Counted from the stretch's first letter, positions 26,344-35,657 are shown. The stretch: DNA of 64,000 nucleotides from Acidobacteriota bacterium (GCA_016201285.1 JACQDE010000067.1:1-64000); one strand, 5' to 3'. The notes: generated by a model not told the origin, from the sequence alone. Made by a program: numbers and translations.

Positions 26344-27405
26344 ATGGGTAAATCAAACCCCGCAGGCAGAGTTCGGCGGGTGCTGGTAACTGGAATCTCT
26401 GGCAACCTGGGGCGACGTGTTGCGCCGCTGCTAAATGGCTACGATCTGGTGACGGTGGACTTGTATCCGCCTCCGGCAGATGTACCGTGCGGAAAGTTCG
26501 TCCAGCTCGACCTTTCGGAACCAACCGGCCAGGCGCAGCTTGCCAGGTTGCTGAAAAGCGAGAACATCGAGGCTGTGCTGCATCTGGCGTTCGTTATCGA
26601 CCAAGTTCGTACTGGCATCGTGGACGTGCGGCGCATGTGGCAGACAAATGTGGCAGCGACGCAACGCCTGCTTGAAGCCATTGCCGACGCCAACTCCAAT
26701 GAAACGACTGTTCGGCTGTTCGTTTTCCCCTCCAGTGTTTCCGCCTACGGCCCGGATCTGCCCGGCCAAGTGCAGGAGGAAACTGAATTGCGGGCACATA
26801 CCATGCCGTATGCAGTTCACAAACGGGAATCCGACGAAATCTGCCAGAAAATGTATCCATGCCTCCGTGGATGCGCACTCTACATCTATCGCCCGAGCAT
26901 CTTTGCCGGCAAAACGATGGATAACTTCATCCTTCGCGCTATTCGAGGAAAGCCGAGCGGACGCGGCTGGCTGGCCCGCGCCTTCGAAAGCGCCGGCTGG
27001 AAGCTGCCGATGGTGATTCCCGCCTCTGCCAGCGGGAAAAACGTCTTCCAGTACATCCACGTGGACGACGTCGCGCGCATTCTCCTCTGGACGCTGGGAC
27101 ATTTCCAGCCGGAACAGCTCAAGATCATCAACTTGGCCGGCCGGGGATTGCCGGTGACGTTTGCCGAATGTGCACAGCTCGCTGGCACGCCGGTGCTTCA
27201 CCTTCCGTCTGAAAAATGGGTGGCCGCTCTTTTGCACTTTATTTGGACGATTGGTCTTTCCGGAATTCCGCCCCAAGCCATCCCCTATTTTCTCGGGTCG
27301 TACACGATGGATACCACGAGGCTGCACGAGGAACTCGGCGCCGACTATGAAAGCGTTGTGCAGTTCACGACGCGTGACGCATTGCTCGAATCGTTGCGCA
27401 CTTGA
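26344..27405 (+). CDS. NAD-dependent epimerase/dehydratase (extended SDR)
   Basis: A 353-residue extended short-chain dehydrogenase. The nucleotide-binding motif is VLVTGISGNLGRRV, with the acidic residue after strand two in VDLYPPP. Active-site elements are FVFPSSVSAYG and YAVHK (Tyr and Lys). The C-terminal half (VFQYIHVDDVARILLWTL) matches sugar-nucleotide epimerases and 3-beta-hydroxysteroid-like enzymes. The ATG at 26344 follows GAGGTGG; earlier in-frame starts at 26269 and 26329 are possible. It is divergent from the permease. Substrate unknown. Confidence 0.82.
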   Translation: MGKSNPAGRVRRVLVTGISGNLGRRVAPLLNGYDLVTVDLYPPPADVPCGKFVQLDLSEPTGQAQLARLLKSENIEAVLHLAFVIDQVRTGIVDVRRMWQTNVAATQRLLEAIADANSNETTVRLFVFPSSVSAYGPDLPGQVQEETELRAHTMPYAVHKRESDEICQKMYPCLRGCALYIYRPSIFAGKTMDNFILRAIRGKPSGRGWLARAFESAGWKLPMVIPASASGKNVFQYIHVDDVARILLWTLGHFQPEQLKIINLAGRGLPVTFAECAQLAGTPVLHLPSEKWVAALLHFIWTIGLSGIPPQAIPYFLGSYTMDTTRLHEELGADYESVVQFTTRDALLESLRT

Positions 27406-27418
27406 GATGAACCGTCAG

Positions 27419-27452
27419 TTTTCAACAGCTGTGTTGAAAAGTTTGTGGAAAA
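27419..27452. other. DnaA-box-like palindrome cluster
   Basis: TTTTCAACA (27419-27427) and TGTTGAAAA (27432-27440) form a 9-base-pair palindrome, followed three bases on by TGTGGAAAA (27444-27452), the reverse complement of TTTTCCACA, a DnaA-box variant. The arrangement resembles pieces of bacterial replication origins. No dnaA or dnaN is nearby, so it may instead be a hairpin terminator for the epimerase gene, since TTTTT follows at 27456. Confidence 0.35.
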
Positions 27453-27614
27453 GACTTTTTGGGGGTGGCTAACAGCACGCCATCACAAAACATTTTCCTG
27501 TTTGCACAATTCTGGGGCAGTTTGCGTCGTGAGATTGGCGAACCAATTGCTTCCCCAGCGAGAATCATAAGTCCTTTCAGCTTTTGTTGTAGGAGAAATC
27601 GACTGGAGAAAAGT

Positions 27615-28064
27615 TCAGTACCAGCGAGGAGGTTTCTGCAAGCGGATCTTAATTGTTTGCTCTTCCTGATCCAAATCGTACCACTGTCCAAATGTCTTCC
27701 AACCCGGAGCAATCACTTGAATCAACACTTTACCGCGGGGCACGGCCGGGACTTTGACGACGCCCTCCTTGTTCGTTTTCCAGTTTTGCTCAATCTTCTT
27801 GTCTTTGCCGAACTTGCGCTCCTCTTCGTAACGAACATACACACTGGCGCCTTCAACCGGATCGCCGCCTTCCCCAGCGGTGACCTCAATGCGAAGCTTC
27901 GTGGCCACGCCTTCCTTTTCCTTAGCAGCTTTGCCGCCAGACTGCGCCAACATAAGGACTGGCAGAAGAAAAACACCCAAGCCGAGCAGGAGGATGGCTG
28001 TGCCGTGCACCCAATGCTGTGCTTTAGAGTGGTTCACTTCACGCTGCATGATGCAAGCCGCCAT
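27615..28064 (-). CDS. Membrane-anchored protein with carboxypeptidase-regulatory-like domain
   Basis: A 149-residue protein with one N-terminal membrane segment or signal (GTAILLLGLGVFLLPVLMLAQ) and a beta-sandwich-type domain: LRIEVTAGEGGDPVEGASVY, WKTNKEGVVKVPAVPRGKVL and IQVIAPGWKTFGQWYDLD, which reads like a carboxypeptidase regulatory-like (transthyretin-type) domain. The ATG at 28064 follows AGGAAGGA. It faces the epimerase convergently and is divergent from the cystathionine enzyme gene. Likely a cell-surface or periplasmic adhesion/scaffold module; no enzyme is implied. Confidence 0.68.
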   Translation of the reverse strand: MAACIMQREVNHSKAQHWVHGTAILLLGLGVFLLPVLMLAQSGGKAAKEKEGVATKLRIEVTAGEGGDPVEGASVYVRYEEERKFGKDKKIEQNWKTNKEGVVKVPAVPRGKVLIQVIAPGWKTFGQWYDLDQEEQTIKIRLQKPPRWY

Positions 28065-28318
28065 TTTCCTTCCTGTCGTCAATAGGATGCGCGATGAGCG
28101 CCCCGGTGATGCCTGCGACCTGGTGTTCGCCGCCCAGGCACGTTGACTCCCGGCGGACGGTGCGTTACTTTCGTCGCTCCGCCGGGCGCCGCAAACATCC
28201 GGATGGCGCACCGCGTATTTTCTCATACCTGCAGCCGGAATTTGAATCCTACCTGCTGCGGAGGCATCTTCGGGCAGTGGCGCGCGTAGTGCCTCGCACG
28301 ACCGCTAGGAGGGTCAGA

Positions 28319-29458
28319 ATGGGGTTTGCAACCGACGCAATTCACGTGGGACAGGAGCCCGATCCGGCTACCGGCGCCATCGTGCCGCCCATCTACCAGA
28401 CTTCCACCTATGTTCAGGAGGCCTTGGGCAAGAACAAGGGGTACGATTACGCCCGCACGGCCCACCCCAATCGCAAGGCGCTGGAGCGGTGCTTGACAAA
28501 ACTGGAGGGCGGCCTCACCTCCTACGTATTCTCATCGGGCATGGCGGCGATTGACGCCGTATTCCGGCTGCTGCGCCCGGGCGACCACGTTATCGTCTCG
28601 CAGGCCGTCTATGGCGGCGTCTTCCGGCTGACCACCCAACTTTTGGTCCACTTCGGTCTCGAATTCACGTATGTGGATACATCCGACCTCGGCAAGGTCC
28701 TAGCGGCAGTTAAGCCCAACACAAAGATGATCTACGCCGAGACTCCCACAAATCCAACGATGATCATTACGGACATCGCCGCGGTCTCGCGCCTCGCGCG
28801 CGGCCGCAACATCACTTTGGTCGTGGACAACACTTTCATGAGTCCTTACCTGCAGCAACCGCTGGCCTTGGGCGCGCACATTGTGGTGCACTCCATGACC
28901 AAATACTTGAACGGCCACAGCGACTGCACCGGCGGCGCCGTCATCCTGACGCGCCAGGACGACGCGGACAAGATCTTCTTCATTCAGCGCTCGGCCGGCT
29001 CCGGGCTCTCGCCGATGGACTGCTGGCTGGTCGCGCGGGGGATCAAGACGCTCGCCGTGCGCATGCAACAGCACGACAAGAACGGCATGGCCGTTGCCAA
29101 GTATCTGGAGACACACCCGAAGGTGAAGCGCGTGCTCTACCCCGGTCTTCCTTCACATCCGCAACACGAAGTCGCAAAGCGCCAGCAGAAGGGCTTCGGC
29201 GCGATGATCTCCTTTGACCTCGGCGATATGGAAGCCGCGCGCCGGTTGCTGAACAAGGTCCACCTCTGCTCGCTCGCGGAAAGCCTCGGCGGCGTCGAGA
29301 CGCTCATCTCCCATCCGGCGCTGATGACGCACGCCTCGGTGCCGCCGGACGTGCGTAAGGAAATCGGAATCACCGACGGATTGGTTCGGATTTCAGTGGG
29401 GATCGAGGACGTGGAGGATTTGATTGCCGATTTGGATCAGGCGCTCGCTGCAGTGTAG
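28319..29458 (+). CDS. Cystathionine gamma-synthase / gamma-lyase family PLP enzyme
   Basis: A 379-residue enzyme of the Cys/Met metabolism family. It contains YDYARTAHPNRKALE, SSGMAAIDAVFRLL, ETPTNPTMIITDI, VVDNTFMSPYLQ, the PLP lysine in HSMTKYLNGHSD, and SLGGVETLISHPALMTH. It works in methionine or cysteine interconversion (synthase, lyase or homologous sulfhydrylase cannot be told apart by eye). The ATG at 28319 is preceded by AGGAGGG at good spacing; the longer upstream frame is not protein-like. Confidence 0.9.
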   Translation: MGFATDAIHVGQEPDPATGAIVPPIYQTSTYVQEALGKNKGYDYARTAHPNRKALERCLTKLEGGLTSYVFSSGMAAIDAVFRLLRPGDHVIVSQAVYGGVFRLTTQLLVHFGLEFTYVDTSDLGKVLAAVKPNTKMIYAETPTNPTMIITDIAAVSRLARGRNITLVVDNTFMSPYLQQPLALGAHIVVHSMTKYLNGHSDCTGGAVILTRQDDADKIFFIQRSAGSGLSPMDCWLVARGIKTLAVRMQQHDKNGMAVAKYLETHPKVKRVLYPGLPSHPQHEVAKRQQKGFGAMISFDLGDMEAARRLLNKVHLCSLAESLGGVETLISHPALMTHASVPPDVRKEIGITDGLVRISVGIEDVEDLIADLDQALAAV

Positions 29459-29478
29459 TGCCGGCCTTCAGGTCGGCA
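29459..29478. repeat. Palindrome between convergent genes
   Basis: TGCCGGCC and GGTCGGCA pair (one G-U) around TTCA, immediately after the cystathionine enzyme stop and before the convergent corA end. It may serve as a two-way terminator or a REP-type element. Confidence 0.45.
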
Positions 29479-29497
29479 TTCTCGTTCTGGGCTGCGT

Positions 29498-30418
29498 TCA
29501 GAACCACCCGCGCCGCTTGAAGAACCACAGCACCGCCAGCGTCGAGACGACCAAAAACGAGTGAATGATCGTCAGGCCCATCGGATTTTCGACGAGCGGC
29601 AGCCCCCGGAAGTTCATCCCGAAATAACCCGTGATCAAAACGACGGGCATCGCCAGCGTGGCGTAAATCGTCAGCACCTTGACGATTTCGTTTGTTCGGT
29701 TCGCCGTGGCGGTGAGATAGACGTCGAGCACGCCGGTCAGGATGTCACGGTAGGTGTCCACGAAGTCGAGCGTCCGCACGACCTGATCGTAAATGTCGCG
29801 GAAGTACGCCTGATGGGTGCGCAGCCAGGGCTCGTTGCGCGTCAGAAGCAGGTTGATGGCCTCGCGCATCGTCGAGCACACCCGGCGGAAATCGATCAAC
29901 GCGCGCTTGGTGGCGAAGATTTCGCTGAGAAGCTGCGGCGACGGCCGTTCGTAGGCTTTGTCCTCAAGCTGGTCGATGCGCTCTTCGACCGTGTCGAGTA
30001 CCGGCAGGTAACGCCCCACAATCACGCGCAGGAGAGCGTGCAGCAATCGCGCCTGATGCGCCAGCTTTACCTCCGTCTCGAAACGCGGCCGCACCGCCGC
30101 CGCCGTGCGGCTTGGGCCGTCGTGCACGGTGATGACAAAATCCTTACCCATGAAAATGTCGAACTCGCCGTACCACGAATGGCACTTTTCGGAGTCGAAA
30201 TGGAGGGTGTTTACTACCAGGAATACGTGATGCTCGTACTCTTCGAGCTTTGCCCGCGTGCCCGGAGTGCGGCAGTCTTCGACGGCCAGCTCGTGCAGGC
30301 CGTACGCCGCTGCCAAATCATCAAGCGCCCGGCCTTTCACGTCCTCGATGTGAAACCAACGAAAGCCGTTCCGTTCGCCCACCAAGCAGGCCGTGGCAGC
30401 CGGCCCCAACTCGTTCAT
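29498..30418 (-). CDS. corA: CorA-family magnesium/cobalt transporter
   Basis: A 306-residue protein with a cytoplasmic N-terminal domain, a long coiled helix (about 150-240), and two C-terminal membrane helices joined by the GMN signature in ITGYFGMNFRGLPL; it ends WFFKRRGWF. It forms a pentameric divalent cation channel. The ATG at 30418 follows GGAGGAAGAA and overlaps the CutA stop (ATGA). Coupling with CutA, a metal-tolerance protein, fits a role in divalent metal handling. Confidence 0.92.
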   Translation of the reverse strand: MNELGPAATACLVGERNGFRWFHIEDVKGRALDDLAAAYGLHELAVEDCRTPGTRAKLEEYEHHVFLVVNTLHFDSEKCHSWYGEFDIFMGKDFVITVHDGPSRTAAAVRPRFETEVKLAHQARLLHALLRVIVGRYLPVLDTVEERIDQLEDKAYERPSPQLLSEIFATKRALIDFRRVCSTMREAINLLLTRNEPWLRTHQAYFRDIYDQVVRTLDFVDTYRDILTGVLDVYLTATANRTNEIVKVLTIYATLAMPVVLITGYFGMNFRGLPLVENPMGLTIIHSFLVVSTLAVLWFFKRRGWF

Positions 30419-30765
30419 TTCTTCCTCCGCTTTCCGGGCGCGGCAGGCGCAAGACATTCATCGATCCAGTTGAGATATGCCGGCGAGCCCGCGGTGATCG
30501 GCAGCGCGATAAACTCCGGCACATCGTAGCCGTGCAGCCGCTCGACTTCAGCCCGCAGCGCAGCGAGTCGTCGCCGGGAAGTCTTGATCAGCAGCAGCGT
30601 CTCCCTGGCTGCTTCCACCTTGCCTTTCCAGCGGTACGTGGAGCGCACGCGCGCACCGATGATATTCACGCATGCGGCAAGCCGCGCTTCGACCACTGCG
30701 GAGGCGATGCGCTTGGCCTCCTTGAGATCCGCACAAGTCACCAGAACGACCACTTTGTCAGTCAA
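30415..30765 (-). CDS. cutA: Divalent-cation tolerance protein CutA
   Basis: A 116-residue CutA1 trimer protein starting at a TTG codon (TDKVVVLVTCADLKEAKRI). AGGAG lies eight bases upstream of the TTG, and no ATG or GTG fits, so the unusual start is well supported; gene callers may extend it wrongly upstream over the phosphomutase gene. Family markers are ACVNIIGARVRSTYRWKGKV and VPEFIALPITAGSPAYLNWI. It is translationally coupled to corA downstream. CutA is linked to copper and divalent metal tolerance although its biochemical role is unsettled. Confidence 0.9.
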   Translation of the reverse strand: MTDKVVVLVTCADLKEAKRIASAVVEARLAACVNIIGARVRSTYRWKGKVEAARETLLLIKTSRRRLAALRAEVERLHGYDVPEFIALPITAGSPAYLNWIDECLAPAAPGKRRKK

Positions 30766-30865
30766 AGCCCAGACTCCTGTTTGGTAGCGCCCCTCTTTAC
30801 TCTTACCCTTCGCTGATCGTTGCCCGCTGGCCGCATCCCTGCGCGCCAAGATACAATAGCCCGTC

Positions 30866-32302
30866 ATGACGGGCAATCGAATCGCGCCGCCTCCCATCAA
30901 GTTCGGCACTTCGGGCTGGCGCGCCATCATCGCGGACCAGTTCACCTTCGCGAACGTGCGGCTGGCGGTAGAGGCAATCGCCGGGCACGTGCTGAGCAAT
31001 AGCAAGAAGCCCGTTTTGATTGTGGGCCACGACCCGCGTTTCTTTTCTGAGGATTTTGCTGCCGTTGCCGCCACGGTACTGCGCGCCCGCGGTGTGCGCG
31101 TCCTGCTGTGCGAACATTCCACGCCGACGCCGGCTATCTCGTACGAAATCCTGCGGCGCAAGACCGATGGGGCGATCAATTTCACGGCCAGCCACAATCC
31201 GGCCGAATACCACGGCCTGAAGTTTTCCGGCCCCGATGGCGGCCCTGCCCTGCCTGAGGTAACGAAAGACATTGAGGCCCGCGTGGCCCGGCTCGCCGGA
31301 AAAACACCCGAAGCACCTGCGCACGGGGCGGGGTCGCGCCACGACGGCGTCGAACGCATTGACCCGCGGCCCGCTTATCTCGCCCGGTTGATGGATCTTG
31401 TCAACTTTGCCGTGCTTCGCTCCGCCAAGCTCAATCTGGTCTGTGACCCCTTGCACGGCTGCGGTGCGGGCTATCTCGACCGCGTACTGGCCGGCCAGGG
31501 CATTCCAGCCCACTCCATTCGCACGAATCGCGACGTGCTCTTCGACGGCCAGGGCCCGGACGTCTCCGACAGCAATCTCGCGCCGCTGCGCGTTGCCGTG
31601 CTCGAGCGCGGCGCAAACGCCGGACTCGCCACCGACGGCGACGCAGACCGCTTTGGTGTCATCGATGCCGACGGCAGCTTCGTGCAACCGAACCACGTTC
31701 TCGCCCTGCTCTACGATTACATTGTGGACACGCGCGGATGGAAGCTCGGTACGGCGCGCAGCGTGGCAACCACGCATTTACTCGACGCGGTCGCGAAAGT
31801 TCACGGCCAGCCGGTCTATCAGACGCCCGTCGGATTCAAGTACATTGGCGAGCTGGTCAAGCGGGACAAGATCGCGCTTGGTGGCGAAGAGAGCGCGGGG
31901 CTGAGCATCCGCGGGCATGTGCCGGAAAAGGACGGAATCCTCGCCTGCCTGCTCGTGGCGGAGATGATTGCGACGCGCCGCGCATCGCTCGCCGAACAGT
32001 TGCGCGCGCTCTTTCGAAAAGTCGGCGCGGAGTTCTGGCCGGTGCGCGTGAATCTGCACCTGCCAGGGGATGTTCAGGCGCAGCTTGTGGAACGGTTGAA
32101 GGGTAACTTCGCGTCATTTCTCGGGCGGCGCGTTGCGAAAGCCGACCGCACTGACGGGTTGAAACTCATCTTGGAAGACGGGACGTGGGCGCTGATGCGG
32201 CTCTCCGGTACGGAACCGCTGGTGCGCGTGTACACCGAAGCCGGCTCGCGCGAAGCCGCCAACTCATTGGCCGCTGAGGTTCAGAAATGGGTGTTCGCAT
32301 AA
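30866..32302 (+). CDS. Phosphoglucomutase/phosphomannomutase family protein
   Basis: A 478-residue alpha-D-phosphohexomutase. The four signatures are present: the phosphoserine loop NFTASHNPAEYHGLKF, the metal-binding DGDADRFGV, the sugar-binding GGEESAGLSI, and the phosphate-binding SGTEPLVRVYTEAG. It interconverts hexose 1- and 6-phosphates for glycogen or cell-wall precursor synthesis; the exact sugar is not fixed. The leader is very short and lacks a clear ribosome binding site, while TACAAT lies about ten bases before the ATG, so translation may start on a nearly leaderless mRNA. The next gene overlaps its end by 16 bases. Confidence 0.9.
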   Translation: MTGNRIAPPPIKFGTSGWRAIIADQFTFANVRLAVEAIAGHVLSNSKKPVLIVGHDPRFFSEDFAAVAATVLRARGVRVLLCEHSTPTPAISYEILRRKTDGAINFTASHNPAEYHGLKFSGPDGGPALPEVTKDIEARVARLAGKTPEAPAHGAGSRHDGVERIDPRPAYLARLMDLVNFAVLRSAKLNLVCDPLHGCGAGYLDRVLAGQGIPAHSIRTNRDVLFDGQGPDVSDSNLAPLRVAVLERGANAGLATDGDADRFGVIDADGSFVQPNHVLALLYDYIVDTRGWKLGTARSVATTHLLDAVAKVHGQPVYQTPVGFKYIGELVKRDKIALGGEESAGLSIRGHVPEKDGILACLLVAEMIATRRASLAEQLRALFRKVGAEFWPVRVNLHLPGDVQAQLVERLKGNFASFLGRRVAKADRTDGLKLILEDGTWALMRLSGTEPLVRVYTEAGSREAANSLAAEVQKWVFA

Positions 32303-32652
32303 AACGGGCGGCGCATACGGCCCGGCCGGCCGCACGGAAGTCAGGGCCAAAGCGGGCTTTCCTGCAACGCTGGGGCGGCACCATCTTTGTGCTGCTGCTC
32401 ATGGCGCTGGTGGCCCACGTGCTCTTCGGCGAACACGGCTTTCTGGCGATGCGCCGAGCGCAGAAGGAAGTCGACAAACTGCGGCAGGAAATTGCGCAGC
32501 TCAGCGACGAAAATAAGAAACTTTCCGGCGAAATTCAGGCTCTGAAGACCGACCCCCAGCTCATCGAGCGCATTGCCCGCGACGAGATGGGCCTCGCCCG
32601 CCAGGGCGAATTGATTTTCAAGCTCCCGCAGAAGAAAAGCACTGACAAGTGA
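32287..32652 (+). CDS. FtsB/DivIC-like septum formation protein
   Basis: A 121-residue single-pass membrane protein: a basic N terminus, one helix (TIFVLLLMALVAHVLFG), and a coiled coil (QKEVDKLRQEIAQLSDENKK) ending in the typical IERIARDEMGLARQGE motif. It belongs to the FtsB/DivIC group that recruits division proteins at the septum. It overlaps the phosphomutase gene by 16 bases, so the pair is cotranscribed. Confidence 0.85.
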   Translation: MGVRIKRAAHTARPAARKSGPKRAFLQRWGGTIFVLLLMALVAHVLFGEHGFLAMRRAQKEVDKLRQEIAQLSDENKKLSGEIQALKTDPQLIERIARDEMGLARQGELIFKLPQKKSTDK

Positions 32653-32666
32653 AGAGTGGTGAGCGG

Positions 32667-33785
32667 TTAGCCTTCCTGCGCCGGCCTCGACATGCGGCGG
32701 AACCAGCCAAACACCTCCGCGCCGCGCCCCTTCAACCGCGTGCGTGCCATCGAGAGCAGCAACATCGCTGCAAATATGGCCAGCAGGCCGAGGCTGGCCG
32801 TCTGGATGCTTACGCCGCGCTTGGGAAGAATCGAGAAGCGGCCGTACACGAATTCGATGTGCACCCAGTAAACGAGTAGTGACGTTTGCCCGAGCTGGAT
32901 CATCGGGCTGAAACCCCACTCCCCTGCCCCCCAGCGGCACCACCCATGGCAGCCAAACAGAATCATCAGCAGAATGCCGATGCGCGCTAGAAAAAAGTTT
33001 GGGTTCGTGTGCCAGTAGTCGTACACAGAGTAGAGTTGCACGGGCATCGCATCGAGCCACTGTGAGACCAGGTACAGCGCCGCGCCGCCTGCGCCAAGCA
33101 GCGCCGCCGTGAGTGCTTCGCGCTGCTTCGCCCAATCGCTGAACAGCACGAACCCGGCGGCAAGCCCGGCAAACGCAATCGCCGACCAGGGAAAAATCGG
33201 AAAGAGCCACGGCTGCGGCTCAGGGTACGTGTGCACGCCATTGATGTAGGACTCGAGCGGCCAGGGCAGCCAGCGCGGCCGCAGAGTGGTCCAAAGCGGC
33301 GGCGTGGCCAGCGCGATGGCCAGCGACACCCCGATCGCCGCGAGCGCGCTACTCGCGCGCGTCCGCCCGAGGCGGCACACCACCCCCATCGCCATCATCG
33401 AGATGCCCATCATGTTCAGGATGTCCACCCGCAGTAGGTCGGTCCAGGGCGCCCACGGCTGGCCGAGGATGAATTCCTGAATGCGGAACAGGATGGCAAT
33501 TCCAAAAATCTCCGCGCCGCGCTTGATGGTCGTGCGCGCGATCTCGCCGTCCGGGGTCCCTCGCCGGCGCATCTTGTCTGTCACGAGCGCGAACGACACG
33601 CCGGCCAGAAAAAGGAACAGCGGCGCGGGGAGCGTCCCGACAAGCTGAGACCATTTGAAGAATTGACTCGATCGTTCGGAATCCGCGAGCCACGAATCGT
33701 AACAGTGCGTCTGGAACATCGTCAGGCATGCCAGCCCGCGCATCCAGTCAATGTAGCTGAGCCGCTGCTTCGCTTTGTCGTTCAT
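32667..33785 (-). CDS. DUF1624 / heparan-alpha-glucosaminide acetyltransferase-like membrane protein
   Basis: A 372-residue polytopic protein with about ten helices, starting MNDKAKQRLSYIDWMRGLAC. The pattern RLSYIDWMRGLACLTMFQTH, PAPLFLFLAGVSFAL and LRVDILNMMGISMM matches the DUF1624/HGSNAT family of membrane acyltransferases that modify sugars or glycolipids. The ATG at 33785 is the natural N terminus; the longer frame adds no family sequence. It is convergent with the FtsB-like gene. Acceptor substrate unknown. Confidence 0.8.
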   Translation of the reverse strand: MNDKAKQRLSYIDWMRGLACLTMFQTHCYDSWLADSERSSQFFKWSQLVGTLPAPLFLFLAGVSFALVTDKMRRRGTPDGEIARTTIKRGAEIFGIAILFRIQEFILGQPWAPWTDLLRVDILNMMGISMMAMGVVCRLGRTRASSALAAIGVSLAIALATPPLWTTLRPRWLPWPLESYINGVHTYPEPQPWLFPIFPWSAIAFAGLAAGFVLFSDWAKQREALTAALLGAGGAALYLVSQWLDAMPVQLYSVYDYWHTNPNFFLARIGILLMILFGCHGWCRWGAGEWGFSPMIQLGQTSLLVYWVHIEFVYGRFSILPKRGVSIQTASLGLLAIFAAMLLLSMARTRLKGRGAEVFGWFRRMSRPAQEG

Positions 33786-33802
33786 CGCAAGAGAGATTCT
33801 TC

Positions 33803-33819
33803 GCCCACCTGCGGCGGGC
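33803..33819. repeat. Imperfect REP-like palindrome
   Basis: GCCCaCC and GGcGGGC pair around TGC with one mismatch. The core GCCCACCT is shared with the palindrome at 6127. It lies between divergent genes. Confidence 0.4.
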
Positions 33820-33864
33820 ACAGAATGACGATGCCGCGCACCATGTGCGCTACACTATCGCGCC

Positions 33865-34857
33865 ATGAGCATGAACCGCACGCTGAGTCTTGCCGCCGCC
33901 CTGGGCCTCTGGGCGGGACTCTGCTTCGCCGCAGCATTGTACGGCACCTGGCAAGGATTTGGGGGACGCCGATTTGCGGTGGCGCTGGCGGTGTCTTCGG
34001 TGTTGCTCGCGGGACAGCTCTTGTTCGCCGTGGGCGGCGTGCCCGAGCGCATGGCAAGGTGGTTTTCGAACGGCCGCTTCGCGGCGGCGCTTCCCTTCTC
34101 GATGATCGGCCTGTGCTTGGTCTATGCGCTGGGCACAGAGAACTTCACGTGGCCACACATGGGATTGGGCGCGGCGTACGTGCTCGCCCCCGGCGCACTG
34201 CTGTGGCAGGCGCGGGAACGGCGGCGGCCGTTCGGCGCGTGGGAAGATTGGGTGGCGATCCTGTTGTTGTGGTTGCCGGTGGAGTTCCACTTGCTGCGTG
34301 ACTTGTGGCCCTATCCGAACCCGCGGGGCACCGGGGCGATGACGGCGTTGTTTACTGTGAACGTGGTCATTGTGCTGTTTTTGGTGGCGCGACGCCTCGA
34401 TGGCGTGGGCTACACGATCGCCTGGGGCCGCGGCTGGGGCTGGGCGGTTGGCGTTAGCTTCGTTGTGTTCGCAGCGGTGGCGATTCCGCTCGGCCAGGCC
34501 ATCGGCTTTCTTCGATTCGATCCATCCATCGCGCGGCTGAACCTGCTGCCGCTCTCGGCGTTGAGCATTTTCCTGTTCAATGCGTGGCCGGAGGAGCTCT
34601 TCTTCCGCGGGCTGATGCAGAACCTGCTCTCGCGGACAGTGCAGAATGACGACGCAGGCTGGGTGCTCACGTCGGTGATTTTTGGACTGGCGCACATCAA
34701 CAACGGCGTGTTTCCGAATTGGCGGTACGTGCTGCTGGCCACGCTCGCGGGATTGGCTTACGGGCGGGCGTGGCGCAAAACCGGCTCGATCTTCGCCTCG
34801 GCACTGGTGCACACGCTGGTGAACACAACCTGGCACTTGCTCTTCCGCACGCTGTGA
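33865..34857 (+). CDS. CPBP-family intramembrane metalloprotease
   Basis: A 330-residue membrane protein with eight to nine helices. The C-terminal CPBP (Abi) domain has the metal-binding motifs WPEELFFRGLMQNLL and FGLAHINNG, plus a later ALVHTLVN. Such enzymes cleave within membranes, and some mature peptides or regulate signalling; the substrate here is unknown. There is no strong ribosome binding site; ATG codons at 33865 and 33871 are both possible. It is divergent from the acyltransferase and convergent with thiG. Confidence 0.82.
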   Translation: MSMNRTLSLAAALGLWAGLCFAAALYGTWQGFGGRRFAVALAVSSVLLAGQLLFAVGGVPERMARWFSNGRFAAALPFSMIGLCLVYALGTENFTWPHMGLGAAYVLAPGALLWQARERRRPFGAWEDWVAILLLWLPVEFHLLRDLWPYPNPRGTGAMTALFTVNVVIVLFLVARRLDGVGYTIAWGRGWGWAVGVSFVVFAAVAIPLGQAIGFLRFDPSIARLNLLPLSALSIFLFNAWPEELFFRGLMQNLLSRTVQNDDAGWVLTSVIFGLAHINNGVFPNWRYVLLATLAGLAYGRAWRKTGSIFASALVHTLVNTTWHLLFRTL

Positions 34858-34880
34858 GGCACGCGGGCTTGAAGAGGAAC

Positions 34881-35657
34881 TCAGCGCACGACGCCGCTGA
34901 GCGGGCTGGACGCCGAGGCGTAGAGTTTTTTCTGGATGCGGCCGGCGAGGAACGCCTTGCGGCCGGCGGTGACGGCGTCGCGCATCGCTTCGGCCATGAG
35001 TACGGCGTCCTGGGCTTCGGCGATGGCTGTGTTCATCAGCACCCCGTCGGCGCCCAGCTCCATGGCCACGGTGGCGTCGGACGCGGTGCCCACGCCGGCA
35101 TCCACGATGAGCGGCACTTCGGTGATGCGCTCGCGCAGGATGCGGATGTTGGCTTCATTCTGGATGCCCATGCCGGAACCGATGGGCGCGCCAAGCGGCA
35201 TCACAGCGGCGGCGCCGGCGTCAATCAGCCTGCGGGCCACGATGAGATCGTCATTCGTGTACGGCAGCACGACGAAGCCTTCTTTCACCAGCACCTTCGT
35301 CGCTTCGATCAGCGCCTGCGTATCGGGAAAAAGCGTCTGCTGGTCGCCGATGACTTCGAGTTTCACCCATTCGCTCAAGCCGACTTCCCGCCCGAGGCGG
35401 GCGGTGCGGATGGCCTCGTCGGCGGTATAGCAGCCGGCGGTGTTCGGCAGAATGAAAAACTTGCTGCGGTCAATGTAGTCGAGCAGTGATTCCTTGCTCT
35501 TGTCCGTCAGGTTCACGCGGCGGACGGCCACGGTGACCATGTCCGCGCCGGACGCGGCGTGCGCGCGAGCCATTTCCTGAAAGCTACGGTACTTCCCGGT
35601 CCCGACAATCAGCCGCGAGTTGAACCCGCGGCCGTTGATGACGAGCTGGTCGTTCAT
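34881..35657 (-). CDS. thiG: Thiazole synthase
   Basis: A 258-residue ThiG starting [19 protein letters not shown]. Family markers include [11 protein letters not shown], the Schiff-base lysine in [29 protein letters not shown], and [21 protein letters not shown]. It forms the thiazole ring of thiamine with ThiS thiocarboxylate. GAGGAGAG precedes the ATG. ThiS, ThiF and ThiH are not adjacent, so the pathway genes are dispersed. The thiamine-diphosphate made would serve both 2-oxoacid oxidoreductases of the window. Confidence 0.93.
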   Translation of the reverse strand: MNDQLVINGRGFNSRLIVGTGKYRSFQEMARAHAASGADMVTVAVRRVNLTDKSKESLLDYIDRSKFFILPNTAGCYTADEAIRTARLGREVGLSEWVKLEVIGDQQTLFPDTQALIEATKVLVKEGFVVLPYTNDDLIVARRLIDAGAAAVMPLGAPIGSGMGIQNEANIRILRERITEVPLIVDAGVGTASDATVAMELGADGVLMNTAIAEAQDAVLMAEAMRDAVTAGRKAFLAGRIQKKLYASASSPLSGVVR

